From: Ixodes scapularis
Taxonomy: Eukaryota; Arthropoda; Arachnida; Ixodida; Ixodidae
Direction: 5' to 3'
Assembly (NCBI RefSeq): GCF_016920785.2
Contig: NW_024609846.1
Location: 122,353,473-122,417,472 of the forward strand
DNA: 64,000 nucleotides
The position numbers were made by a program, and so were the translations under genes. The first letter of the stretch is position 1; each line of letters begins with the position of its first letter. The notes below the pieces were generated by a model. It ran no database searches. It had not been told where the DNA came from and was given only the letters and a program-made list of their open reading frames with translations. Shown piece by piece: positions 36,700 to 48,469 of the stretch.

Positions 36700-38395
36700 C
36701 TTTTGGCGGCGAGATGTTTTGGTGGCGCGCTCCTATGGCTCCCTCTCCTGACGTCACAACTTGCGAATAACAAGATGAATGGTGTTTGTAATGAGCGTAG
36801 TGGAAACTTGAAATCATTGCGCTTTCAAAGCAACACTGCCACCACCGTCTAAGTTGAAGTTCTTACATTACTCTTATTTCCATCAATGAGAAATCCTTTA
36901 CTGACGTCAAAATCATCATTCCCCAATCCTGGCAGGCCGACCACTGCGACGCTTTCGATCACCCATGTCGCCAATAGGCGGTGCTCATTAAGTTCACGTC
37001 CACAAGGCCGCACTTGTTACTCTGTTCTTATACGCTGTTTTTAAAAACCTAGCTATGGAGCTTGCATAAGGTAGGTATTATAATGTGCTACGTTCTTTTG
37101 TTTCAGTACGTAAGAACGAGAGCGTTTGATTATACTTCGTCTCACCCACGGTGGAAGGAACACATTTTGGTGATGACTCTGGCCGCTTTTCCCGCGGGGA
37201 ACGAGCGACCAGATCGTGTTCGGAGCTTGCCTCGCACTAGGAGTAGTAAGTTCCGCGCCGCCGCGGTGGGCGCTGAGGTATGAGGTCCCTCCTCGGCGGC
37301 CACGGTGTCGGTGGCGTAGTGTGCTCGCCTTTTTCGTCGTATGGTGGTGTGGTGGTGGTGTGCGGCCAGTGGCTAGACTTGTGTTTTGCTTTGGTGCTGT
37401 GTCAATCACAGCTTACAGGTGCCACCATCGTGCACGAAGGTGAGTCTTAACAGCAACAACCACTACCACAAGAAGAAGAAGAAGATAGAGAAGCTGGAGA
37501 AGGAGGAGGAAAAGCCGGAAGGGAACACAGATTTGCGGACTCTGGCGACTACGTGGCGGCGTGGCGGCGGTGAGGTACAACAAGGAGCGGTGAGGGAGGG
37601 AAGGCGGAACCACCGCTGTCAAAACAACCGAAGCGGTCGTTTGGAAGGGTTCCTATACTTGCGCGCCATCTAAAGGGCTCGGTGCGCCGAACATAATGTG
37701 GTCGCCGTGTCGGACAGAGAGTCATCACCTAAATGTTTCTTCAACCGTGGTTTCACCTTAGCATAAACTAATGTTAGCCACGCATGCTAAAAACGCGAGA
37801 TATTTTGCTTTGGATAAAGCCTTGGCGGCTGCTCGAGCGCTCTTGCAGCGAGTGCTCCCGTCAAGGCAGTCAAGGCTAGCAGCTGGCGCTTGCACAGCCT
37901 TTGCAGTTAGTCCATGCTAAGGAGAGATGAAGTATAGTTAATTATCTGAGCAACGAAAGAATGAACAAAGCAAAATGTTCAAAAGCTGTATCAGTAAAGG
38001 AAGCACAAATGGTTGACATATAGCGAAATAGCGCTCGTTAAGGCTGCGGTCCCACGGCAGCCATCTTGAACAAGGCGTTAGTTCAACCAATAGATGGCGA
38101 CACGCACCCGAGGGGTGACCGAAATATTGGTTCATACTGTCTATGTTCTATAGAAATAGACATAGATATAGACATAATGTTCTATGGACATAATAATGCC
38201 CATAGAACCCGGAGCAGGAATCCGTTTCTGTTTTATTGCCTCCAGTTTTGCGCATAAAAAACGATAAAAACTCCAATTTGCTTTTTTCCTCTGCTCAACC
38301 GAACTCGGCCACCAACTTATGAAACCACTTGTTCGTGACTAAAGTAGGCCTTTCTACCGGAAACGGAAGTTCTCCCAGCCAAGCGAGGAAGCCGC
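36700..38395. other. Intergenic DNA, partly CpG-rich
   Basis: The 37170-37680 stretch is GC-rich and contains (GGT)n and (GAA)n runs. An open frame at 37386-37673 is lysine/glutamate-rich because of the simple repeat and has no domain. A promoter or first exon is conceivable but cannot be shown. Confidence 0.35.
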
Positions 38396-38397
38396 GT

Positions 38398-38545
38398 TGG
38401 ACACGAGCGCTGCGTCACAGGGACGTATGCGGTCGACAACAATCGATCCGTCGACGAATATTTGAATTCGAGCTCGTGGCCAATGAGTGCCGTGACGGCA
38501 CTTATCATAAAGCGGGAATGACAAGTTCCATGGTGTGCTTAAAGA
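38398..38545 (+). repeat. Dispersed repeat, copy 2
   Basis: This is the inverse-orientation partner of 17880-18085, sharing GCTGCGTCAC, CGTATGCGGTC and ATCCGTCGACGAATATTTGAATTC-type blocks followed by GCCGTGACG. It ends at a C14 run (38557-38570). Confidence 0.6.
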
Positions 38546-38984
38546 GATACTATCAACCCCCCCCCCCCCCAAATCTTTTTTTTTCCTTTTTTGTCAGGCG
38601 ATTCATTATGGGGTGGGAATACTACCCAATTAATATCTTGCTACAGAGTCACGTATTTTTTTTAATTAAAAAAAAAAAAAAGCGCAACTGCTTGAAACCG
38701 AAACCGAAACTCCCTCAGCCCACGGAGAAGTGGAGAGGATAGAGTGAAGTGGCGGAGGTCACGTGGCTAAACCCAACCAACCCAACCGTGCGAGTTTTTT
38801 TTTTTCTCCGGACGTAGCAGACGAACTGCGTTCGTTCGCCGTGCGGTTCCTTTGCAATTACGTTTGTTCCGCTCGCTGTTCTGTACTTCAATATTAGTTG
38901 TTTTGTACATTTAAGTGTTGGCAATTAGTAGTGAGTGCCCGTGGTGAATTCCCGTGATCGGCACCAAAAAGAATACTCCCAAGA

Positions 38985-39140
38985 TGTTACGTGAAGAACT
39001 GCTTCACATGTCCTGCATCTGAAAGTGGCATTGTGCGGCGGAGTGCACCATGCCACTTGCTGCATTTCCTGTACAACAGTTACGCGAAGCTCGGAAAGTG
39101 GACGTTACCCGAATTATATGCTCCTTGCATTTTGTGGAAA
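38985..39140 (+). pseudogene. THAP zinc-finger fragment, frameshifted
   Basis: The order matches a THAP domain (C-x2-4-C, ~35-50 residues, C-x2-H). CYVKNC is encoded at 38985-39002. About 39 codons later, in another frame, AFPVQQLREARK is followed by RIICSLHFVE at 39110-39139, giving C-S-L-H. The conserved FP and the HF after the last histidine are also present. One frameshift lies between the halves near 39045-39060. THAP domains occur in P-element-type transposases and host transcription factors; with no downstream domain seen, it is likely a transposon fragment or one damaged exon. Confidence 0.5.
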
Positions 39141-39144
39141 GCAG

Positions 39145-39168
39145 GGGGGGGGGAGGGGGGGGGTGAAA
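39145..39168. repeat. G-rich run
   Basis: G10-A-G9 within GCAGGGGGGGGGGAGGGGGG-type sequence, directly after the THAP fragment. Confidence 0.8.
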
Positions 39169-39169
39169 G

Positions 39170-41454
39170 TGCCGCCGCTTCCCACGCAACCTCCTCAGAA
39201 TTTACGGCGCTCCGTGGGGGCCGCCATATTAAAACTTGATACCAGTGTCGCTGCATCTGTAGGTCATCTTTAACTTAGAGCTGACGGAGAAAATCTGGCC
39301 ACGGCGCAACGCCGATGTACGCTGGAAGCTAGAGCCGGTGTGCTGCCGTTGTTTTTGTTTGGTCGGAGAAAATCTAGCAACAACGCACGTTCAACATGGC
39401 GGCGGTATTATTCTGGTTTGACGCGGTTTTCGAGCACATGTGGCGAAGACGTAACTTTAGAAGTGCCCCTGTGGTGTTCTCGGAAGACGGAAAGTATTAT
39501 TCGTAATCGTCGTGTGTGCTTCGAAAGCGAAGGGAGTTACAGGGTCCACGAGTGCGCAACCACAAGCCAAGGTTCACGACAGCGCTGCGTTGACTTCGGC
39601 GATCTCGTTCTGTTTGGTGCAACGTGACGATGCGACAAAGAGCTGAAGTGTTCGTGGTGTGTGGTACGGTGCTTGGAGGTAGAAGCCCATACTAACACAA
39701 AGCGCAAATTGCTTATTGTGGGGTTGAAGTTCAACGGGTTCAGTCCCGTCGTCGTCAGCTGATCCGATCCTGCTGGTCCGGGAGGACGCAGCGAACGTCT
39801 TTAAAAGTAAATCTTCCTTTGTTCCGTTTCAAAATGTGGCAGATTCTCGACGCATACCGTGAGTAAAAAGCTGCGGGCGTTTTCACCGAAATTACGTCGT
39901 TTTAATTGAACAATAGACTCTTGATTGTTGTCCTAGATCTGCCGTTTTTTATGCTTTGAGTTGTTGGACTGCGTTTGCACAGCGACGCACACCGCCCGAG
40001 TAGATGATTCGGTCCTGCAAACGACCGGTTATACAGAATTTCAGGGAAATTTAAGTTACCACCGATATTTTCCTGTAAATCTCTTGTGAGTTTGTTGCGC
40101 TCATCATGCGTACAGATGCATGATGCTGATCATGCCTACAGATGCATGAACTGAGACCATTTTTTACGTAGTGAACATAGTGATTCTTTATTTTGGGAAG
40201 AGGTGTTGGTGAATTTATTATGGTACAATCACTTGAGAGTTGAGAAATTGGGGAGAGCTAGCAAACTTTCCCAACTTTGTCTCTTTTCTCTTTGGCACTG
40301 CCCCTAGTTTCAAGTCGCAGTTCCAGCACACATACCTACTAGCAGGTACAAACGGCTCTAAAGCAAGTAAAAGACTGGTAAGTCAGGACGGTGTGGACTC
40401 CGTGTTTCGCGCTTTTCGCAAGGTGACTGGGTAAGTGCTTTTGCGAGGTATGCGGAATATGCAAACGATTTTGTTATGCCCGTCGTTTGGGTCTCTCCAG
40501 CAATACGAATAAGATTATCTACAAAGGCGCAATCACGAGCCAAGATTTACGATAACAGGGCGTTTGATTCGGTGGTCCGTGCAGTTGTATTTTACCCTGC
40601 TCTCTGCAACACCGTGTCACGAAGAGCTGGAACGTTCACGGTTTGTGCTGGGCTACCGGTTGACAGAAGCCCGCATCGCCCGCATCGGCACTCAGTGCAC
40701 TTGGGCTGTTGTACTAGGCCAGTATCTCAAACTCATTCAAGTGTGGGGCCAAAGAGCCCACACCGGAAAGGTCGCGATCCAATGTATGACGGGGGAGGGG
40801 GGGGGGGGGGGGGGGGGGGGCGGGGGAAGAAACTTTTATAGAGAAGAGACCTCGCTCTCCATGCTTTTTGTAAAATCATAGTTTTGCCAGTGAGGTTTTT
40901 CGCTTTCATGTGTTTTATGACTACTCTGGGCCCTGCCGTGATGTGACAACAAGAATTAAAATGACACCGTCCGCCACCCTGCTGCAATTTTTAATAGAAA
41001 AGGGGAAGTACACTGTCATTCCCGAGCTTAAACATATTTCCGAAAAAAAAAAAAGCAATCGTTTACGTTGGCAGTTCTTGCATTCCTTACAATTTTCATT
41101 ACAACACTCTGAGCAAATACTTGTCTTTTAATTGTGACATTTCTTGAGGGCGAGGATCCCGAGCTCGTAGCTTTATTTTTGGCTGTTCCTCCGGCTGATC
41201 GAAAGTTCGCGCAGCCGAGATGCACCCTTCAACGAAACGCTCGCGCTTCCGACCTGGTAGCGGAACAGTTGTACATTACAAAAAAGCCGGGAAGCAAGAA
41301 ATAAAGCGAAACATAGGGCAAATAAACACAGATAAGTATAAGCTATGTGAATGCATTAAAAGAGCAGAGCTATACTCTTCGAGGGAAAATGAATCGGCGA
41401 GAAGAGATCACGAGGCCGCATGCTTTTTCTAGCGCTCAAGACATGGGAACCGCG
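39170..41454. other. Intergenic DNA
   Basis: No gene recognised. It includes a CpG-rich part (39190-39830) and a G24 run (40797-40820). Open frames at 39340-39627 and 40476-40881 have no domain. Confidence 0.4.
40797..40820. repeat. Poly-G run (24 G)
   Basis: Uninterrupted G24 followed by CGGGGG. Confidence 0.9.
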
Positions 41455-41538
41455 ACTCGTAGCGGGTTGCCTGCGGGCCGCGTCCCAGCGAATCACGGGC
41501 CACATGTAGCCCGCGGGCCGCGTCTTTGAGACCCCTGC
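41455..41538 (-). mobile_element. Possible solo hAT end
   Basis: Read on minus from ~41538, the sequence starts CAGGGGTCTCAAAGACGCGG and continues with GGCCCGCGGGCTACATG and GCGGCCCGCAGG repeats. CAGGGGTCTCAAA plus GCGGCCCGC words is a widespread hAT terminus in animal genomes. No other end or transposase is visible nearby. Confidence 0.45.
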
Positions 41539-41539
41539 T

Positions 41540-44500
41540 CCAGGCTGTTGATGATCAAGCCTTTCATTCGCGGCTTGCCGCCAGCTAATCCGGCTGCTCG
41601 ACGGTGAGGATGCGGCGAAAGTGACCTCTGAAGTAAATGTAAATCCTTGTTCATCCAGTTATCCAGTGTCAAAGTGTGGAAGGTGTCCAACGTGTACTGA
41701 GGGCGGGAACTACGAGCGATTTGCCTTGGTTTTGTAACCGAAACCAGAGCAGCGAGATTACTGCCTTGCGTACTCCAAAATGAAGGAAGCAATAAGTCGT
41801 CAAAAACCCGTTTTTAGCGTTTCAAACCAAGTAAACAAGACAAATATAATTAAACTTGGTTGTCTCTATGCAGGAGGACTTAAGTAACACAACATTACAT
41901 TCTCTTACCAAAATTAAAAAGAAAGTAAAACTCAGTCCGCCGTATATGGCAGCAACTTCTTCGCTGCAAAACCTATGCTGGCAACGTAAGCGGTCTTAAT
42001 ATGGCCGCCCCACTTTGCGCCGCAAAGTGAAGTAGAGAGGGGTAGTGAGTCCAGTTGCTGGCCGGAGAGGTTACTCTTTGTGTGGATGCTAGAGTGCCTT
42101 CATACACACGCGCGCTTTTGCTTGAGTGGTGACATCTCAGCCATTTTCCCGCCCAATCGTTTTTTCATGCATCTTGAAGTGCGCGCAATCCGGTGTCATT
42201 GAGCTCGAGCGCGTAGCTTTGGCTAATGCATAGACGCCATTTTACCGCCCAAGTCACGCACCGAGTACGCGAGAGCGTCACGCGCTGGCACATCAAGAGC
42301 AACAATGGATGTCTTCACCCTGGGACAGACAGACATGTAGGCACCCTAGTGGATGCTAGTAAAGGGCGCCACCGCCGCCTTCGCTTGAAGTTCTCTGGCT
42401 CCTCCGCCTCTGCTCCGTTGACTCATGCAAAGCTCTGTGCGATAACCGCCGTTTTAGTTATATTTTATAAAAATAATATTTCAGAAATCATGTTTGAAGA
42501 GTATCATAAAACTGCCTATTATTCCCGTCTTTTACTGCTACTTGTCGTTCTCTAATTGGACAAGTAGTGCGGTAGCACCTTCGGCCCTTACAAGCGCACT
42601 CACTCAGTCGATCCAAAGCAGCGCGTTTAGGCCGATCCGCTGTACTTCGGTGCTTTGGTGAGCAAGTGGCTCTCAACACACGAATTGCGCTAAGCCCGTG
42701 CTGACGGGAGCGTTCACCAGCTTTGTATTGCACCGTCAAAACTGGTGCTCATGGCAGACGATAAATAGCTAATGCCACGTGAACAGCGCAGCAACAGCGC
42801 TTAGCTGTTGCATCGCTGTTGTAGCAGCGCTGTGTGTTTGGTAAGGTTTGGTATGTGAGAACCGACCTTTGAGCTGAGACTTGAAGCTCCGCCTTCAGTG
42901 CGAGCTTCCCGCCCTTGCTAACACAAGTGTAAACGCGCTGGCACGCGCAACCAAAGCACTGCGGAAGCCAGGGACCTCGCGCTGTTTCGCTAAATCAGAC
43001 TTGCTATTAATATTTATTGCAGTTCACCTTGAAGACAGTTCAAGGGTTTTAGCAACCAGATACCAGCCCGAACTTCGAAAATGACCAAATTAAGTTCCAG
43101 AATGTTCCTCACTCTGTTAAATAAGGACATTTCCGAGAAAGGGCTCCTGGTGGTTGGTTCCATTTTTAATTTTCCCGTCTACCCATATCAAGCAGAATAC
43201 TGGTAATGCGAGTACACGCGCGCGCTCTCATCTGAATAAAATATTTGAAGTACGCAGATAACCAAAATAAGGCGTTAAAAAACCTGCGTGCAAAGTTTTC
43301 CTTCTTTTTGTTTTGCTCTGAAAAGTTATTTTGCAAACGCTAGCACGCGCACACTTCTTGGCACTTGGGTAATTTAGGAAACGGTCTATAGTATGTCACT
43401 GTCTATACAGTAATAGAGTTCCTTTACGTCTATATACCCATGATGCAAGCGTTTTTATGAAGAGGAAAAAGACCAGTCTCGAGTAGCTTCTACGAGATTC
43501 AAAAGGCACGATTCTATTCCACAAAAACATACCCCCCAGACAATTACATATAAAAACTGCAAGAATTAACCTTATACTATGAGCTATTTTATTCAATTAC
43601 CACTAGGATAGAAAGTACGGAGTGTGGCCTTGGACTTCTGTTTTACAAAATCTTCGCGGTGAAGGAAGACCTGTATTAATTTCTAAGCGGAAGTTATTTC
43701 ATGGTGGCCAAGATCATACACACTTCCCGTTTTGCTACCAGAATATCTCCCTGCCCCTTTTTAAAAAAAAACTATTTTAAACAGCAATTAATTAGTTTTT
43801 TTTATTAAGTTTTGTACCCTTCGGGACCGCTAACAATAACCCAGTCTAGTCGGTCTGGAGCACGGAAAGACAATGGCTTGTCTTTCCGTTTCCCTTTCAA
43901 CGATGACACCGATATGATATATCCCCTCTGGAGAGACGAATCCCTCAGATCACTCAGTCTGTCTAAATAATCATGAAGAAAAGGGGCTCGAGCTTCTGGT
44001 TGATCAAAACAGACGCGTTTGCGTTGCGGAAAATGCCTTGACAAACATATTGAACCGTGTATTTATCTGTACGTCCCGCTTTACGGGAGGCATACTCGTT
44101 GGTATTAATGGGTAGAGGAGTTTATTTTACGTTTATCCGTTCCTCTTCATTGCCCTAACTTCTCTTCATTGCCGTAACTTCTGGTTTGTTGTTAAGCGGA
44201 TTGTTTTAAGTAGAACGTTACGGGGGTTCTGTCAAAAGTAGGAATATAGCTGTTATTCTTGGGGGGTGGTTCCTTGTCGTGAGTTTGCGTGCCTTTTTTC
44301 TGTCTCAGTGGGGTGGTGAACCTTGAAGAAGCTTAGCCAGCCGGACTATAGTGCCCGTAAACGCACTAAGCTTAGGCACGTGTTCTTTTCCCCCTATTTC
44401 TTGCTTGAATCGTATCAAATCGCGTTTTCTGGTCAATAAACCCTCAGCTGCGTTCGCGATTCGTTGCCTCGTCTATTTTTATTTTGCTTGAACATCTCAG

Positions 44501-44955
44501 GCTTCATAATTGTGTATATGCAAAATGTTCGCTGCTTCATAAAGCGGATGTTCCTTAGATTAAATGAAAGGCCGCGAACTCGGAGCGACCGCAACACGCT
44601 GAACGTTCACGGCCGGTGAGATTTTTCAGGGAAAGTCGACTACAGCGCCACCGCTATCCTCTGCTTTTTTCCACGTTTTCGTGTCCCTCGCCAAGACCGT
44701 CTTTGCAGCCGAGTTGACCAGCTACCGCTCTCTAGGCAACTGTAGCGCCGCGTTCCCTTTCCCTCCTTCCCGCCCCCTGGTAGAAAGCGATTACATTGAG
44801 TTCGCAGGTGTCAAAAATGGAATCCCATACCATTTAGTTCAGGAACGTATCGTCCACAACAATTGAATATTTTTTTCAGTGATAATTGTAAAAAAAAAGA
44901 AGAACTGTAAACATCGCAAAATGCTTGACAAAAAAAGAAAATAAATAAAAAGATA
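41540..44955. other. Intergenic DNA, nothing recognised
   Basis: Mixed AT- and GC-rich sequence without recognisable gene, RNA or repeat structure apart from short simple runs. The short open frames here look like chance. Confidence 0.4.
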
Positions 44956-45030
44956 CACCCAAACCAGGGATCGAACCCGTGTCCACTGCGTGCAAAGCAA
45001 ATGTCGTTCCACTGAGCTACTGAAGGAACT
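44956..45030 (-). repeat. tRNA-Ala-like sequence, probable SINE head or tRNA pseudogene
   Basis: Read on minus it has a good A box (TAGCTCAGTGG) and B box (GGTTCGATCCC) with tRNA spacing, and a TTTGCAC anticodon loop with anticodon TGC (Ala). The acceptor stem pairs poorly and the T stem has mismatches, so a working tRNA is unlikely. T-rich sequence follows within 30 bp, like a Pol III terminator. It abuts the truncated 3' edge of the Tx1-like LINE. Confidence 0.6.
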
Positions 45031-45065
45031 CGTTCACACGCAGTAATGAAGCAGGTCAAGTGTTC

Positions 45066-46560
45066 CAAGCTAACACCCTTGCCGGATAGAGGACGGATCA
45101 GAAATACGCTTAGTTACTTGTTTGTTAATTACAAGACCAGTCATGCTGTCACTATAGGCCATCTTCACCCCATCAAAAGTAATTTCGCCCAGGTCAATAT
45201 GGTTTAGAATGCAAAAACGGAACATGATGGGACACTCGATCAAGAGCTTTTTCATGATCGACTTGCAACAAAGCAACTTTCCGGAAATCCTCAGCACATA
45301 GTTTCAATACGCTACGCGCTACATTATTCTTACTCATAAAAGTACGCCCCTTGTTACCGCACGTTTTTTGTTCTACAACCACATCCCCAATTACTGATTG
45401 CATTCTGCTCGCAAGGATTTTCATTAGAATCTTATAATCCATATTAGCTAGTGTGAGTGGCCAGTAATTTGCCACATTACGAAGCTTATAAGGGTTTCAC
45501 TTTTGGAGATAAGGGCCGTGTCGGTAAACAAAAACGAAGGCGGCAAAGCTAAAACTTTTTATATTTTTTATAAAAAAACATTACCCAAACCATCAGGGCC
45601 CTGTGATTTTCCGCTTTTCAAATCATGGATCTTCCTACTTCGGACATACCTTTCGGCTGTTTTAACGCTTCTTTTATTTCACTACTTAATGTTGGCAGAA
45701 GGGGAAAAAACTATCTGTGAAACCATCTTCGTTTTGGGCTTTGTTACTCAGTAAGTTTTCGCAGAATTTGAAAAATGTACGCTCAAACATGCTAGGGTCA
45801 CGCGTCGTGGTATCCTCATAATCAGTTTCAGTCATTTTGTTGGCGCGTGCGTATTTCCTTTCTGTGGCTAACGCACGTTTTGTTGGAGCTTCACCCGCGG
45901 GAAACTTTTCTCCCCGGGCACGTATAACCCTAACTCTGCAGTGCGCAGTATCTATAAGCTGTAGCTTGTTTTTTTTTATTAATATCATCTATAATCACCC
46001 TGGGGATTAGCACTCTTCCAAAACAAGCTGCTTCAAATCGAGCGTAGCTGCTTTTCCTCTCTTCCTTTTTCGTACTTTGGAGTAATCGATCTTTCTATGG
46101 TGTCCATTTTAACTGCCCCTTTAAATCTTCTCATTCTCCGGTCATCTCACTCCCGCAGAGGTTCCCTAAATTTTCAATTCGCGTATTTATTTTGTCGTTA
46201 AACACCTTGTCGTCAAGTAGCTTGTGGTTCATTTTCCAGTTGTGCCAATTAAATCGGTGTCGGTCTTTTTTTTTTAATCCTTACCCGAATGTCACCAGGC
46301 AGTGGTCTCTAAAGCACACCTGCTCGACATTGTTGTTTTCACAGAGCGGAAAAAGCTCAACTGATACATATGCTCTGTCTAGCCATGCGTGGCTGCTTTC
46401 TTGAAAATGGGTGAACGGCACGCCCTTCGGGCCCCATCCCCAGCCTTCCTGGACACGGTCTCCTTGAGCCCTCTCTTGGCTATTCTCAGCAAAACGCAGT
46501 AAAATGATAATTTAAGCCAAACTACTGCAGAAATCCTTAAGTTCTCCCGGATATCTATAG
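45066..46560 (-). pseudogene. Tx1/L1-like LINE fragment (endonuclease end and N-terminal RT)
   Basis: On minus, several frames read in order: HAWLDRAYVSVELF and CFRDHCLVTFG (endonuclease C-terminus, 46400-46290), WKMNHKLLDDKVFNDKI (~46240-46190), RARGEKFPAGEAPTKRAL (~45915-45860), LKSGKSQGPDGLGN (~45620-45580), then MANYWPLTLANMDYKILMKI, QKTCGNKGRTF and LLQVDHEKALDRVSH (RT motif A, ~45270). It breaks off at SSIRQGC near 45070, before motif B/C. Multiple frameshifts and stops are present. The ARGEKFPxGExPTKRAL and GKSxGPDG signatures match Tx1/L1-type LINEs, so it belongs to a different clade from the other two LINEs in the window. Confidence 0.82.
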
Positions 46561-46569
46561 AGGGCACTA

Positions 46570-47069
46570 ATATACTCTTATTTAATACCTACTTGAACCT
46601 CAGGATGGTATACTTTTTATTTCTGGACCCGATATAACATTGTTGCATTGGGTCCTATCGGCCAGTTTGACAAAATTTTAAATTTTTTCTCACTGAAACG
46701 AATAATCGTAAAGTTCCCGAGGAATATAATAGCTGCCAATTCATAGCACACACTGCAGCTAAAATTTCGGTATTTTAATTAATGCTTTTTATTCCTCGAG
46801 ACTTTCAAATTCGGCCGGCCTTTTTTCCCTGTAAAGTTAGCACTCCGCCGTGCACCATGAAGCTTGCGGCAAAGCTACCTTTACATTGGGGGTTGTGTGT
46901 GTGTTTATACAGCCTAGAACTTGGTCTGCCTTACAGGGGCGACGAGTCTCCCAGCTGTAGATGAGAAATTTAGCCAGTGCGGTACAACCGCTAGCCTGGG
47001 GTCTTTAACGTGCACCACGCAGTAGTGATACACGACCGCACGCCGGTACGATGCTCATTCAGATCGAAA
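46570..47069. other. Intergenic DNA
   Basis: Nothing recognised except a (GT)n-like stretch near 46895-46905. Confidence 0.4.
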
Positions 47070-47150
47070 CGGGCAGGGGTGGGGCTCGAACCCAGGATCC
47101 CTGGGTTCTTCAGCGCGAGCGTTCGCTCCACGTGCTCCGAGCTGGTGTGC
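47070..47150 (-). repeat. tRNA-like (SINE-type) sequence
   Basis: On minus, a B-box-like GGGTTCGAGCCCC lies downstream of a weaker A-box-like AGCTCGGAGCACGTGGAG. The spacing allows a tRNA-derived SINE head, but no clean cloverleaf forms. It directly adjoins copy 2 of the 113-bp dispersed repeat. Confidence 0.4.
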
Positions 47151-47157
47151 GTTTGTG

Positions 47158-47270
47158 ACGTGCATTCCGCACCCTCAAGATTGCCGGTCTTAGCAGCCTA
47201 TTAATGTGGGCTCGTTCAGAGCATGCGCTCTAGACATCACCCACAAATATGGCGCCCAGTGAATACTCCT
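47158..47270 (+). repeat. Dispersed ~113-bp repeat, copy 2
   Basis: Partner of 36586-36699 in the same orientation; see the shared blocks listed there. Confidence 0.75.
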
Positions 47271-47996
47271 TATAATAAGAGGCTATGGCCGAAGCTTTTG
47301 GCGTCTGTGCAGTCGCGCAGCTTGAGCACGACTCAAATCGGTACACGTGCACTCTTCATTTTTCTGAAATGACGTAGAAAGCAAGCTGGATTGGAGCACT
47401 ATAGCCACTCTGCTTTGATAGCTCGCTGCCGTTGTTCGCTGCATTGGGTTTGAAGGCGAAATGGAGGTGCGCGGCGTTAAGACATTGCGCGTTGTCACGT
47501 CATCACTACTATCACTACGTCGCCTCCTTATCTCAGACAAGCCTGTGAACACCTTCTTCTTCTTCAACGGTACGCCATCACACTAACGCCAGAGGCACAG
47601 GCGCCTGGGCACATTGATACTTTATACCCATGTTGTTGTAAAAAAAAACTATCTCCAAACTCCGGCCTAAAAACATGCTTTTCGTGCATGGCTCGTCAAA
47701 TTATGAGGCGCTGGAGAAATGCAGCATTCTGCGTTAAGTCCTTATTTCGAACTCTTTTTGTTCGCCTTCCGCCCATTGAAAAGCATGCGGGAAGGGCCTT
47801 AGAACGCACCTGGTATCGCTGCACCGCAGCGTTCTTCCGCAACATAAAGTTCGTCTGCTTTCCTATTATCACCATGGCAACGAACGCCGAATGAATAGAA
47901 GCACACACGGTACCGCCGCGTGAAGCTACCAACAGCTGACGCCATTTTACGGACGCCGTCTGCTAGCTAAAGCCGAACGCGGTGTGTCAGATCAAC
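47271..47996. other. Intergenic DNA
   Basis: No gene recognised; open frames here have no domain. Confidence 0.4.
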
Positions 47997-48231
47997 TGCC
48001 TCCGCCGGTGCGTCGCTAGCAAAGACGTGTAAGCTGAGACACACCGACGGCGATCGAGCAAGACACAACACCGCGGGACGACTGCAACGGCGGCATTTAT
48101 TCGGATCAAAGGCCGCCTTCGCCGGTGCGGTGCTAGCAAAGACGACGAAGCTGAGGCACGCCGACGGCGAATGGGCGAGCAACAGCACCGCGGGACGACT
48201 GCAAGTGCGGCATTTATTCGGATCAAAGGCG
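47997..48231. repeat. Two tandem ~117-bp units directly upstream of LINE ORF1 remnant
   Basis: Both units share CGCCGGTGCG, GCTAGCAAAGACG, AAGCTGAG.CAC.CCGACGGCGA, ACACCGCGGGACGACTGCAA and end GCGGCATTTATTCGGATCAAAG. They abut the first recognisable LINE ORF1 codons, the arrangement of 5' UTR monomers in some L1-type elements. They could instead be an unrelated tandem repeat into which a truncated LINE inserted. Confidence 0.75.
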
Positions 48232-48234
48232 GGA

Positions 48235-48465
48235 AATAAGCAAGAGATAGAGGAAATATTAAAAAACTGTAGAAAACTAAAAGGAACTAAGCTCTGTATC
48301 AGTAGTGACTACGCAAAAGAAACAGTGCAAGTAAGAAAACTGTTATGGGGAAGCGCGGCATCGAACAGAGCAAAGGGCGATAAGGTATCACTTGTACATG
48401 ACAAGCTGAAGATTAAAGGGATACGGAATCGAAACTTGAAACATAGAGAAAACATCAAGAAATGA
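48235..48465 (+). pseudogene. LINE ORF1 C-terminal fragment
   Basis: It encodes NKQEIEEILKNCRKLKGTKL then CISSDYAKETVQVRKLLWGS and GDKVSLVHDKLKIKGI. The RKLKGTKL ... VRKxLW ... KVSLVHDKLKI pattern is typical of the C-terminus of ORF1 proteins of arthropod LINEs (RNA-binding chaperone role). The N-terminus is missing and the frame ends at TGA 48463-48465. Confidence 0.65.
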
Positions 48466-48469
48466 GCTC

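Noticed and set aside
37386..37673. 95-codon lysine/glutamate-rich frame
   Set aside because: The composition is explained by a (GAA)n-type simple repeat; no domain, and no splice or promoter support.
40733..40987. Polyproline/polyglycine frames at 40476-40987
   Set aside because: Produced by the G24 homopolymer.
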